Source: Kuschelorhynchus macadamiae
Taxonomy: Eukaryota; Arthropoda; Insecta; Coleoptera; Curculionidae
Assembly (NCBI GenBank): GCA_030620095.1
Contig: JAUTXW010004705.1
Coordinates: 552,501 to 616,500, forward strand
Direction of reading: 5' to 3'
DNA length: 64,000 bases
The notes under the pieces were generated by a model, which saw only the letters and a program-made list of their open reading frames with translations, had not been told where the DNA came from and did not search any database. This document shows, in pieces, positions 22,922-34,928 of the stretch. The translations under genes and the position numbers were made by a program. Numbering within the stretch: the first letter of the stretch is position 1; each line of letters starts with the position of its first letter.

Positions 22922-25184
22922 TAGAGAAAAAACAAAATAATTTCTTATAAATGCCAGGGCTTATTCAGATTCAGTTAAGGCTCTGTTAGCCCCTATTTCG
23001 TTGTTTAACCAAATTTTCTTAAAAATATATATTTATTTTAGGCAAAGCATTGCCTCAGATTTGTCATGCTGAGAGTATTTCAGATCCTGCAATTTGTTTT
23101 ATATGATAACAGCAGGGATGATTTTTTTACATGAAAAAAACACAATTTAAAGTTAATTATCTATAAGTGTGTAATACAATTTCATATCTATGTTTGGATA
23201 AGAAATATTAATAAAATCATAAAGGGAAAATTGAAAGTGTCTCAGAATTGTCAAGATATTATAAAAGTCTACGCATGCAAAAAATTTGAGAAGCATAACA
23301 AATATTTTGTTTACAAAAGAAAATCAATCATAATATTTATCATTGGTTTTATTTCAAAATGAACTTCGAAGTGTCCAAGCTTTATTCAATTTTCGTCGAA
23401 GTTAATTTGAAAATTATCAGCTCATCAAGTTGCAAATCATATGAACATACACAATGAAAATTTTCTGGGTCGAAATTTGTAATGTGAATGGGTATTTAAC
23501 CATTTGCAACTTGACAAGCGGAGATTTTATCAATTTTACTTTGATTTCAAAATATAAATATACCCGCCAATAATTTTAAAGGGCATATTTATTAGTGAAA
23601 AAATCCTAGCCTTCGTCATTAGTTCATATTAAAGCCCCTAGATAGTTTCTTCTTTTCAGCAGGGCAATTAGCTTGTGCAATTTTCTAAAGTCGATATTAT
23701 TTTAAACGTTGAGCATAGTCCTAGATTTCTCCGTGAAAAACACAAGTAGGGCATCTTCGTTGAAATTTTCCACGTTTCGCTCACAGCACCATCTTACAAA
23801 TGTCTGATATTGCGCTTCATATATTCTCCTTGATTTGGACAGCAAAATATCTTCAGCTGCTTGTTTTCAAATCAAAAGTCTCCATTTCAATTTATAATCA
23901 CGAAATTAATGACACTGACAACTTGTTTATTTACGTTGTAACTACGTGACTCCTTTATTTCAAAGCACACTAATCAAATTTGTATATGATACCTACAATA
24001 ATTTGTCACATTATGAGGTGTTTTAAATTTGCTTCTATACAGTACATTATTTAGTAATATTTCCCGAAAGAGCAAAAAATAATGTATATATCGCTGGACT
24101 AAAGGACCTTAATCCCTTGAATGGGGAGCAAACTTCACGGGATAAAATGAGTCACTTTAGACCTTAGTTATATAATGTACCATATTGTATCTATCAAGTA
24201 ATTTGTGAGTATGATAAGTCTTATATTGGGGATTGATGAGAGAAGAAACACAAAGAATAACGACCAACGTTTAGAATTCATCGTTAAGGAATAACATTGA
24301 AAGAAATGGATTTTTATGAATAAAAGAAGATCTGGTCATATCTAAAAAGCATAGTTTTTTCTCACTGATCTCCGAATGAAAGACATTTTACTATAGATTG
24401 TCCGAAATTAAATTTGTAGAGTCGACTCTGTCGGGAAACCATAAAGAAAAGCCAGAAATCGCGGTGCAAACCGGTTTAAATATAAAATAAGAACGGTTTC
24501 CGTGTTCCGAGAATATGTAATAATGATATAAACACCGGCAAAATATAGAAACTGGGTGTAAAAGGTGTCTGGACACATTAGTTAGATAGTTCCTGGTTTT
24601 GAGAATATTATGATGTTTATTTGTGTCTGGTCCCATAATACCTACGATGCAAAATGAAGCGGAAAATGTACCAGCTGGAACGAAGGTGGATTAAGACCGG
24701 GCCATTTATCAGGCCGTTACAATGTAACGTAGGTCGTTTTACTCGCTGTCAGTGGCTATTACGCTCTATGGGTGTCAATAAATTTTGTTAACTTTAATAA
24801 GCGTGTGGTGATGACATTATTCCAAACGGACGTGTCACCTAGGTAATTTGACTTTTAATGACCCCGTCAAGCCCAACATGAAAAGTATTCGCTGGGACTT
24901 ATTACGTGAACGAGTTTTTACCACACAGAAGAACCAAATTCCTCTAGACAAGTACACGTTGCATTAAATCAAGCAAATATGTACCTGGTATTGGGGAAAT
25001 GCATATGAATTTGAGTTAAATTTCTGAAATATTTCTATCTTGATAAGAAGAAGAAAGTTAAAGTGAAATACGTATATAGTTATGGTAGTAGTAGGGGAGG
25101 GGGGACAAATAAAAGCTCTTTTAACAGCTTCATATATATTTTAATATTTCCATTTTCCAGGGATAATAGTTATTATTAAGATTG
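22922..25184. other. No gene seen; possible unique segment 24640-24960
   Basis: Mostly AT-rich without recognisable elements. Between about 24640 and 24960 the composition is more balanced, there are few homopolymers, and there is a small inverted repeat around CCGTTACAATGTAACG (24714-24730). This resembles unique host DNA. Confidence 0.35.
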
Positions 25185-26395
25185 TTAAGTTATATTAAAG
25201 ATATAACTAATCCAAAAAACGCTATTTTAATTTCCTTGGATGTGCAAAACCTATTGTCCAGTATCCCCCATACTGAAACTATGAAGTTAGTGGATAATTT
25301 GCTAGTAAAAAACAGAGTGTTAAGAATGACATATTAAATTTGCTGGCAGTGTGCCTAGATCAAAATTATTTCGAATTTAATCACTCTAAATCTACTTAAA
25401 TAAACAAGGTTTAATAATGGTAACCTGTTAGGTCCTATTTTAGCTGAAATATTTATTGATAACTTAGAACAAATAATAGACAACAACCCTGTAAGAGACA
25501 AGTTTATTTATTGGTACAGATGTGTTGACTATATTTTGGCATATTTCACAGACACAGAGAGATAACTTCACCTCTTTCAAAATTCTATTAACAAATTTTA
25601 TAAAACTAAAAGATTTATTTTAGAATTATAACAAAATAAGTCCATAAACTCTTTAGAGTTCGAAATCAAGAACAATAATGATAAACGCGATTTTTAAATT
25701 TCTCACAAACCATCGTATACAGATATAACAATACACAATACATCAAACCACTCATTCACACCTAAGATGGCAGCTTTTCATAGTTTTGTGCATCGTTTAA
25801 TTCATGTACCTCTTTCAGCAAAAAATTATAACTATAATTATTATAACAACTAACAACAGAACTTAATGTTATAAAACAGATTGCAGTTAATAAACTATAA
25901 TAGACAAATGTGTAAATAACAAACAATATTATAAAGCAATCAATTTGGTTTCTCTTAACTTTATCACCAAAGACTATATTAAGTTTAGAACATTAATATA
26001 TACGAGGAAAATTAGCACTAAAATAGAGAAATATCTTAAAAAACAAATCATAAAGTAGCTTTTTGTATAAATAATGATTTAGATGGATATATTAAGAATA
26101 ACAAGTCTAATAAAAATAAGGACCAAAAATCTGAGGTATATGAATTAAAATGTCGTCCTTGTGAAAAAGTATATATTGATCAAACTGGTAGATCTTTTTA
26201 TAAACGTATAAAAGAACACAAAACATCACATATTAAACAAAAAACAGATTCTAATTATGCAAAACACTTACCAGAAACAAATCACAATTTTAGCAATGAA
26301 TTTAAAATGTTGCATTCAGCCAATAAAAGTTACGTTATTGAACGAACAAACGGCTTCCCATTGTTGAACCTCTACAACTAATGTCTGCGTTGGTT
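25185..26395 (+). pseudogene. Penelope-like element: RT and GIY-YIG domains
   Basis: Reverse-transcriptase blocks are readable with frame changes: LISLDVQNLLSSIPHTETMK near 25230, NPLGPILAEIFIDNLEQ-like near 25435, then WYRCVDYILAYF near 25512. The expected YVDD metal-binding motif is decayed to CVDY. MAAFHSFVHRLIHVPLS lies near 25770. After a spacer, 26120-26380 encodes YELKCRPCEKVYIDQTGRSF and onward, the GIY-YIG endonuclease that defines Penelope-like elements. The order RT then GIY-YIG is canonical. The 5' part is missing, and the frame is repeatedly broken. Confidence 0.85.
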
Positions 26396-27428
26396 AAGTA
26401 GGTAGATACACTTCCATCAAGTAACGGTTAACCCGATAAATTAGAAAGAATAGTATTGACTATATTGAGTATTGAGTATATAGACTGCCTTGCTTTGAGT
26501 GAAAAAAAAATTGACACTAACATATCAAATTAATATATAGGTATAATCATTTGTTGCAAGTCATTGAAATAATGTTTGAATTGTTTCATATTTATTTACA
26601 CATTACCTACAATTACTAAAGAAAATACCAAAAAATTACATTTTTATCTTATATAAAAATATTTTCACTTTTACTTATGTTCTTACTTACTGTTTGTTGT
26701 AATATGTATTACCGAAATTTAAAACTTATATAATGCATATTATAGTGCTCAATATTGCCAAGTTCGTATATTTTTTACTCGCAAAACCAGAAATCAGTTA
26801 CTTCATCTGGCATTTTTTAAGAACTCAATTTTTTTATTCAAAACCAGCAAGTGCCCAAACTCTTTAATTCAACGCTATTATGGAAACTGGGGTATAACAA
26901 TTTTTATAATAAAAAAATAAGTTAAAAACAAAGTCTAACTGGCACTGGAGACTATGTTCCGAGTTGTGGAAAAAGACAAACGAACCTACGCTGTCGACCT
27001 TCAAACAGAAAATGGAAAGTATCATATAAAGTGCGGCAGACGAAAGAAATCCGGGCGGAGTCAAACGGTTTAGGAAGGTCGGCCAAGAAATTTCTTTAAA
27101 CCAGTGGTGTCCCGTCGTTCTTTAAATAATATGGCACTCCTTTTTGACTATACGCACTTCAGGTAAAAAATGTAACTATGCTTAATGAACCTTTATCTAT
27201 ATTTGTCTGTTTTCTTTCGTGTACCGCACTTCTATATCTCTTTTGTGTTGTAAAAACGTCGAACTTTCGAATTTCAAAATGATTTAATTTTGATTTTTCT
27301 TTATCGATTTACATATAAATATATTTTTTCTTGAGTTCTGTCATTAAAGGTTCCCGGGCTACTGCCTACGTCCACTATTATTTGACCACCCAGTATAGTG
27401 ATTTACAAGTCCAGATTTTACAAGGGCA
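26396..27428. other. No gene seen
   Basis: AT-rich DNA following the Penelope relic, perhaps including its 3' tail. Open frames around 26864-27064 and 27331-27564 show no family resemblance, and the second overlaps the fold-back element. Confidence 0.4.
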
Positions 27429-28175
27429 GCCAGCATCAGATCCAGTGAACAAGATTTATCAAAATTTTAATTTATTCAGTTTGACTTTGGGCTACTCGGG
27501 TATGCCAAAAGTGGCCGTCTCTCTCCGTTTGTCATTTTACTTTATACAGGGGCCCTCATTATGAAGTACTAATACAGGGCGTTTCCTAATTGCGTGCTGA
27601 TGTTAAAGGGGGTATTTTTATGTCCTAAAAGTCTTAACTTTTGACATACAGTATGGTAAAGTAAAAGAAAACATTTTTTTTCATCCCAATTCTGAAGCTA
27701 TTGTAGATAACTGCATGACATTTGATACACGTCTTCTATGCATTAAGGAGCATACGGATTTACCCAGGTTAATTATATATGCACGCCACTGGTAGAAATT
27801 TAAAAAATTAATTGTTAATAAAAAATGCCCTTTTATGCTTAAAAGACGTGTATCAAATTTCACACAGTTGTTTATCTATAATAGCATCAGAATTAGGATT
27901 TAAAAAAAATGTTTTTTTTAAAACCTTGTATCTCCAAAGTTAAGACTTTTAGGTTCATATTAAACTTTTTTCTTAAAAAGGTCTAAGAATCACCCCCCTT
28001 TAACATTAGCACGCAATTAGGAACCGCCCTGTATAGTACTTCACAATGACGCCCCCTGTACAAAGTAATATGACAGACGGAGACAAACGGTTACTTTTGG
28101 CATACCAGAATAGCTCAAAATCGAACTGCATAAGTTAAAATTTTGATAAATCTTGTTCACTGGAATCAGTGCTGG
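27429..28175. mobile_element. Fold-back / MITE-like palindromic element
   Basis: The left half matches the reverse complement of the right half over about 340 bp each, with a loop of roughly 70 bp near 27765-27835. Paired landmarks are CCAGTGAACAAGATTTATC (27442 and its complement at 28148) and CAGGGCG-TTTCCTAATTGCG (27574 and its complement at 28008-28034). TTTGATACACGTCTT (27720) is also paired. Inner CAGGGCG ends are flanked by TA, like the mariner-like families here, so a shorter element 27574-28031 may be the mobile unit. No coding potential. Confidence 0.85.
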
Positions 28176-28358
28176 TTCTCCTACTATAACTACATTGATG
28201 TGTTAACTTTGGAAAAATATGAGTTCTGTAGTTTTTCAAACATTAATTGCAATATTAGATATTTTTTGACACCCTGTATTGAACAGAAAATTAATTATTT
28301 TGAAGCAGTTTATTGACAGCTACTTTATGAACAATTTTACAAAACATATGAAAAAAAA

Positions 28359-28610
28359 CTAAGCCATTTTTGAGGTTGACAGCTGTGATTCTAATGGTTC
28401 CATTCGTTCTAAATCGTTGTCTTCCTCTGAAAATGATGAGGTTTCGTCGTCATTACTTGAAGATCCCAGTGTGATAACTAAATCATCAATAACCGTTTCA
28501 ATTTTGCCATCTACTTCCCAGTATTTATCTTGAATAGAACGAACATGTTTAACATACGATTTCCAATTTTCAGCCGATATTGAGTCAATTGCTTCGCGTA
28601 AAAGCCGATT
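28359..28610 (-). pseudogene. Sailor-like transposase, C-terminal fragment
   Basis: An open minus-strand frame encodes RLLREAIDSISAENWKSYVK, then HVRSIQDKYWEVD, and an acidic Ser-rich tail (SSSNDDETSSFSEEDNDLER) ending in a TAG at 28359-28361. This is the C-terminal region of the IS630/Tc1-like family that includes 18761-19964. The core upstream of RLLREAI is absent, with an in-frame stop shortly before. Only the last 80 or so residues survive. Confidence 0.65.
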
Positions 28611-28619
28611 TAAGGTTTA

Positions 28620-29708
28620 TTTCCACCAGGCGATTTTTTCTGCGCATAATTATAAATAAGAAAGTGAAGAAGGAAGATTCAAAACAATTATTACAAAGTA
28701 CAAGACAAAGTAAAAAAAATAAATAAATAATAATCAATTTCGTTATTTCAAATAGGTACACATTTTCAGATGTTACTGAGAATTTTAGAATTTTTTCTTT
28801 ATGAATAATACAGCTTTCATGTACTATGTTGGGTCTGGTGCTTGTTTGAAACGTCAAAAACAGCACTTGATCATCAAACACAGCAATAGCAGGTTAAAAA
28901 ATGACTTTGCATAATATTAAAGTAAAATTCTTTCTTTTAAATCCTACAAAATACAGTTAACCTTGTTGCGGCGTAGGTCAGTTAATTGGGTATTACGAAT
29001 CAACGAAGAAAACGAGAAAAGTTTTCACCTAGGGTAGTTAAAAAAAAATAAAACTGTAAAATATGGGGTGAGGAAAATCCGCAAATTTACTAGAGAGGCC
29101 ATTATGCTCCCAGCGTGTTACTATTTGGTTGAGTTTTTGGACTATACTCTTCGAAAATGAAGCAGCGTTAAATGTAAGAGAGATCGGATACTACAGAACC
29201 TTTATGAAATGATTTAGATTGTATAAATGTTCAGAACAAGTGATTTTAACAACACCGTGTCATTCTACCTATTGCGAATGAAACACGTGATCCTTTGTGT
29301 GGGCGATTTCATGATAAGATTGCTTTACGAAGACGAAATATAAACACCTAGGTTTTGCGATTTAACGTATTTTTTTCACAGAGTTTTTTAAAAGAAAGAG
29401 ATTTTCACTGATAGTTCTCGAATCATTTACCCCTTTAGGGATAGCATTATTATTGGTGAAATATCTCCACAGTTATGCGGAGAAATTGTAAAAAAAGAAT
29501 TCCAAAATAATGGTATCATGCCCAAGGCCAAGAGGAGATCATTTTTCCTATATTGTCTTCAGATATGAACAACAATACTCGAACATTGTGGGTTTCATTG
29601 CAAACTCCAAAAAGCAATCTCGCCAACACCCTTTACATAATATCGTGGGTAAACCAAAAGAAACAAGTAATATCTTTATTTTTCAGCCGCATGTAAATGG
29701 GTATACAG
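28620..29708. other. No gene recognised
   Basis: A 98-codon minus-strand frame at 28585-28881 overlaps the preceding relic and contains a hydrophobic stretch but no known domain. The rest shows nothing identifiable. Confidence 0.35.
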
Positions 29709-32333
29709 CAGGGCCGGTTTTACCATTAGGCGCACTAGGCGCTAGCATAGGACCTCACATTTAGGGGGGCCTTACACAGAAACGAAAAATAAAAATATTT
29801 CTTCTCCAAATAAAAAAAATAATAATAATCAAGCCTGCAGATCCCAACGTGGCAACAATGCAAGAAAAGAAGCAAAGCTGAAGCGGCGTGAAAGAAATAG
29901 GTGAAAGAATATCAGTGTAATGTCAATAATAATAATTTCATAACTAAGTCGACTGTTGTTTTTACCCGGTCCGGTTTTGGTATTAATATTTTTATTGAAG
30001 TTTATGTTTGATTCTAAAGTATTTAAAGTATATTAGATCAGCAACTATCACTACAGGTAGTGCATAATCAAATAAGTTAATTTAACCTACTTTTGTATAG
30101 GGATAGACCGACAGAAGTAGATTAGTAGTTTTAGAACATAATAATATTTATTAATACCTAAACCAATTCGAATATTAATACCTTATGTACAAGATGTTAC
30201 TATCTACTAGTTTTTGATTTTTTTTTACTATTGACAATTATTGATTGTGTGTGACTATTCCTAAACATAAAAAATATCGGGCGTCGCGGGTTTAAAACTC
30301 GTAGTGCCCGGCGCGGATACTGTATTGGACAGATTGCGGCGTTGCAATAGTTAACAGAACACTTAAGCTATTGTCTGTTCCAGTTCTAGTCTCTCTAAGT
30401 ACTTAGTGAAAGTAATAGTGAAAACAATAATACCGTGGACTTGCAACAAGAGGATTTAAATCGAGAAGAAATAGAAGTCATGGTTAACAAGGAAAGAAAA
30501 ATCTTTTGAACCAGAACGAAAACCTATCCTAGAGAATATCACAAAGTGGCCTCTAGAAAATTGATAGTTAGATATGTGAATAAACACGGTGAGATAAAAG
30601 AAAGATTTTTGGGATTTTTACCAATTGACGCCCATAATGCAGAATACATAGAAAACATAATTGTAAATACTTTCAAAGATTTTTCACTTGACATTTCGAA
30701 ATGTATGGGTCAGAGCTACGACAATGCTGCAAATACGTCAGGAATATATTCTGGGCTTTAGAGACGAATTAAAAACCATAGTCATTCTGCATTGTATGTG
30801 CCTTGTGCCAGCCATTCTTTAAATTTGGTAGGAAATAATGCAGCTGAATCGTGTTTTGATGCTCCATTTCTTTGCTTTTTGTCAAAATCTCTTCAATTTC
30901 TTTTCCGTGTCAACGCGTCGATGTAGTTTACTAAAAACATTTTACCCAACGAGGGAATATCGTTAAAGATTTGTGACACAAGATGGTCCGCTAGAGCGGA
31001 TGCTTTACAGGCTCTAAAAAAAGGCTACAAAGAAATTCAAGAAGCTCTAAATATAATATGACAATCGGTGGAAGAAAAACCTACTACTCGTACGGAGGCA
31101 AAAGGGTTGATAAAATATTTTGAAAAATATGAAACGGCATTATTGACAATACTATGGAATAAATTATTAACGAGGTTAAATTGTACGAGTAAAGCTCTCC
31201 AAGACCCAAACATTAATTTATTAAATGGCGGTAATCTAATAAATTCATTAAAAGAATTTGTTAAGGATACTCGAGAGAACTATGTAGAAAAAGAAAATGA
31301 CGCTAAGACATTGTCCAACGATTGGCAACGATTGCATATTTAGTGATGAGAAGACCCGTGTGAAAATGCGAAAATTGCAATCGGGTGAATCGTCATCAAA
31401 TGAAGTAATTCTGAAAGATCGCCAAAAATTTATTACACAGACGGTTTACGTTATTTGTGATAGGTTAGTTAGTGAATTGGATAGAGGAGGCCAAATCCAT
31501 AGGGAAATAGGGAAATTTTGGAAAACTTTAAATTATTTTTTAACAACGATCTTACAGAAGAATATACCATTATTTGTATTAATAAACTTAAAGATATTTA
31601 CAAAAATGCCATTAATACCGATTATTTCCAAGACGAAATAAGACTTTTTAAAATATGCCAAAGAAAAGGATCTGTCTAACCCATTTAGTATGTATAAACA
31701 TATAAATATTGGACTAAGATCAACGTTTCCTAACGTCAAAATCATTTTAAAAATATTTTTAACACTACCTGTGAGCAATGCAATGCTACTTAAGAAACAG
31801 CATGTTGCAAGGTAAAACTTCTAGTCTATCAATGATTTTTATTGAGTCAGAAATAGTCAATTCCCTGGACTACGAGGAAATCATTGATATTTTTTCAAGA
31901 GAAAAGGCCAGAAGGAAGTTTTTTTAACTTTTATTATGTCATTTCACAGTTGTTTTAAGTTTCTTTAAATGACACAAATTAAATGCAATTAAAAATAAAA
32001 CCTTGATTTTTTCTCTTGCCTAAAATTTTGGTGACTTGATTTATCATAGAAAATACCCTGTGGTACATCTCTCTGTAGTTTATTTAGAAATTAAGTATTG
32101 GTTGGCTGCACAATAGAATTATTCTGTAAAAATCCCATTTGTAATCTAACAAACCCCATTATTTTAGTGTTTTTAATTACCTATAGAATTTTGTTATTTT
32201 TAAGCTAAGGCCTTTGACCTTGAATGCCCAAAATAATTTCATCTGCGGCGCATTTTTTTCACATCCAGAACGTCTATAGGGTCCTCGAATACGTCTAGCG
32301 CATAAGGCCTCAGGTTTGCTAAAACCGACTCTG
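29709..32333 (+). mobile_element. hAT transposon (ZMYM1-like), internally deleted
   Basis: The left end is CAGGGCCGGTTTTACC (29709). The right end is its imperfect inverse, ending GGTTTGCTAAAACCGACTCTG (32333). About 45 bp pair, including GCGCTAG. Flanking 8-mers GTATACAG (29701-29708) and GGATATAG (32334-32341) agree at 6 of 8 positions, as expected for an old hAT target duplication. The interior carries a degenerate transposase. Confidence 0.82.
30500..31927 (+). pseudogene. hAT transposase, ZMYM1 / DUF4371-like
   Basis: After PILENITKWPLEN (N-terminal hAT block, about 30520) the sequence jumps to LIVRYVNKHGEIKERFLGF, so the zinc finger and first catalytic region are deleted. KCMGQSYDNAANTSGIYSGL (second part of the RNase H-like fold) ends at a stop. 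CASHSLNLVGNNAAES-like, ICDTRWSARADALQALKKGY (about 30965), EEKPTTRTEAKGLIKYFEKY and YVICDRLVSELDR follow in different frames. The hAT C-terminal dimerisation block LPVSNA is near 31765, and the end is EEIIDIFSREKARRKFF at 31927. At least five stops or frameshifts. Confidence 0.85.
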
Positions 32334-32617
32334 GGATATAGTAATATATATTATAAGGCCGGAAGGTGACTTATATAGTACGAGTGGTTTTACGGACTGG
32401 GCGATGCAGGAACCGAGTGTGGAATATAAACGAGTACTGTAATAACACCTAAAGGACGTGTATCGTATAATATTATTCATACTATCTTTATAATCTTTTT
32501 TAAAATGGATAAACAATTTAAGAAATCTTAGTTGGCAATCTAACTTATTATAGACATTGTTTTCCCTAACTAAAATTGTCTTTTACCTGTCACTGTGAGA
32601 TAAAAAAAACAAATATT

Positions 32618-32898
32618 AGGCTGTCCAAAATGTGGTCACGCATTGCTATGAATGAATCTGGCTTAGTATATAATGACAAAAATTTGATAAAACTATGGGA
32701 TAGAGAATTTTCATGAAATTCATGATTTTTCTTTTTTTAACTAACAAAATTAGGTTTGCGATTTTTTAAAACATATTTTATATAATATATATTACATTTT
32801 AACAAATTTTCGTCATTCTATATGAATCCAGATTTATTCAAAATAAAGCATAAAATCGATGTGCCTACAGACGACCATTTTGGATGTCAAATTTGACA
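32618..32898. repeat. Small inverted-repeat (MITE-like) element
   Basis: CTGTCCAAAATG-TGGTCAC at 32622 pairs with the inverted GACCATTTTGGATGTCA at about 32880. TGAATCTGGCTTAGTATATAA-TGACAAAAATTTG pairs with the sequence at 32808-32845. The arms are about 80-95 bp and the centre is AT-rich. No coding capacity and no clear target duplication. Confidence 0.65.
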
Positions 32899-33214
32899 GC
32901 ATTCTGGATAGCACAATTTTATTTCTTATATTTTTAAGTGAAAAAATGTCAAAGTCAAACCTGACAAATAATTGTTTCCTAATAACAATAACATGGTAGT
33001 GTTGATAGGCAAGACATTACGCTATCAGATACTGTAATGTTCGATTTACCGGTCAAGTCAGTAGAGTGAAATACATGTTTTTTAGTAGTAGAAAGTAATT
33101 TTTGGACTATGCCATGAACAGACAGACCGACGGAATTGAGAAAACATGTTTCTCGGCATCTACGGACCCTGAAACGTAAAGATCTGTAAAATCTTGGTGG
33201 GTGATTCTTCTTTA

Positions 33215-33910
33215 CGACTTACAATACTTCCCTTTTATGAACGAAGCAATAAACAAACATTTTAGCACAACACACACAGAGCAACATCTATCCGGATAGG
33301 TTGCATCCAAGTAATTGCTGTTGTCTCTAAAATAAGGTGGCGAAGCACCGTTCTGTCGAAACGTAACGCCAAAGTAGTACTCACGGGTTTTGAGCAACAA
33401 TATCATCATTAAGTAAAGTGATGGTATTCTGCAGCATTCGAAGATATGTACAGCCCTTTAAATTTCCTTCCAAAAATGTGGGATCTATGATACGCTCATC
33501 CAAAATACCCGTCCAAACATTTATTTTTTAGGAAACTGGGTATGTCTATAGCAAAACACATGGGGGGGGTTTTCATCACTTCAAAATCTACAATTTTGAG
33601 TGTTGACTTTTCCATCCAGGAAAAATGGCTAAAAACAAATATGGCCCAGATAACTGGGATTTGCTGTGATCATTTCTGCAATAATCTCACAAAACTCTGG
33701 TCACCTCTTAGGGTCATCTTCGGTTACTTGGTGCACAATGCTCATTTTATAAGGATGAAATTGATTGGATTTTAAAATTAAAAAACAGATGAACGCGAAA
33801 TATCGCATGTCTCAGCTACTTGCTTAGTACATTGTTTAGGATTTACGACCATTTCAGCTACGACCTGAACTTTCACGTTTTTGCTAATTTTGGGCTTCCC
33901 AGACCTCGGG
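33215..33910 (-). pseudogene. Mariner-like transposase relic, C-terminus lost
   Basis: On the minus strand from about 33905 it reads PRSGKPKISKNVKVQVVAEM, then QVAETCDISRSSVF (helix-turn-helix), KINVWTGILDERIIDPTFLE (33500) and GCTYLRMLQNTITLLNDDIV. FRQNGASPPYFRDNSNYLDA (33355) follows; there the catalytic Asp of QQDGAP has become Asn. It breaks off after TYPDR near 33290, before the WIGR and third-Asp region. Several stops and shifts lie between blocks. Confidence 0.85.
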
Positions 33911-34454
33911 GCATCTTTTAATGTCCCTATTACTTGAAATTTTGATAATAAATTCTGCCCCTAGGTCGTTCCGAAAAGCGTTCACTGAAAATGCGAGCTG
34001 CAGCGTGATTATTCCGGTAAGCTTCGCGAAAGATGATAACTGCATTGAAATGTCAAGTATTAGAAAACCAAGGCAACAATTAATTGTTGCACTTGGTGAA
34101 AAAAAGTGCATCTCGATACGACACATTAGAAAATCAAATTTAAAATTGTTATTGGTCATCATTCGAGAAGTGCTGAATCAATATCATCATTATAATCAAA
34201 TATTTTCAAAATCGGGGGATGAATTAAGAATAAAAGGCCGTTTAAAATGATGTATCACCCTTCCATAGAAGAAAAGTTTCGAAAGTGCGCCCAGGTGAAG
34301 CTTTAAAAAAAATGAAGAATTTGCTCATATATTGTCGTTCCAAATTTCATTGCAATATACCGACCGGTCCAAAACTTAAACTGGGGGCGACAGACTTTAT
34401 AATCTCACTGTATATAATCGAATATATCCTCGAGCCCGTGATAATAAACTGCTA
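33911..34454. other. No clear gene
   Basis: Open frames on both strands (33884-34162 and 33921-34250) are probably upstream or linker sequence of the relic or chance. The last part (34340-34430) has a string TACCGACCGGTCC and ends near CTCACTGTATATAA, which looks like an element end but has no partner I could find. Confidence 0.35.
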
Positions 34455-34928
34455 GAGTTTTGTACTAGCTCATATTTCAGTATGATGTAGTATTAAGTAT
34501 ATACACAAGTGAGCATCAACTCGCAAGGTCAGGTAGCGGCACGCTTTGAAGTCTATTAAATTATTATCTCACAACTACAAGTGTTTCGTAATAGTTGAAA
34601 ATTGGCACTAAACTTATTTATAGTACAAAAAAAAGAACGTCATCAGACCGCATAGTTGTGGAACGCGGCGGATCAGCACGCCGAATAAATTGTCGCGATA
34701 ATGATGTAAGAGTTTTGTAATGGCTGAAAATGCTTTTACTACTTAATTATTACATATAATTAGAGAAAAAAAGTCAGACCTGACTTTAATGGATCAGACG
34801 CAGTCAGCAGTCACTCGAAGTGCGGATTTCGGGTGCACGCCACTGCATCCCAACACTTGATCTTATTAGTGGGTGCTGACTCAACCTTAATACCACAATA
34901 TATTAAAATATGAGCTATTACAAAACTC
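34455..34928. mobile_element. MITE-like element with GAGTTTTGTA ends
   Basis: GAGTTTTGTACTAGCTCATA (34455) pairs with the inverted TATGAGCTATTACAAAACTC (ending 34928), about 48 bp with mismatches. The end motif recurs inside as GTTTCGTAATAGTTGAAAAT (34588) and GAGTTTTGTAATGGCTGAAA (34711). No coding potential; the target duplication is not clear. Confidence 0.7.

Noticed and set aside
27331..27564. 77-codon open frame
   Set aside because: It overlaps the left arm of the fold-back element and begins with a non-ATG start. No family.
34340..34430. Right end of an unknown element (CTCACTGTATAT)
   Set aside because: No matching inverted left end or target duplication could be found within the window.
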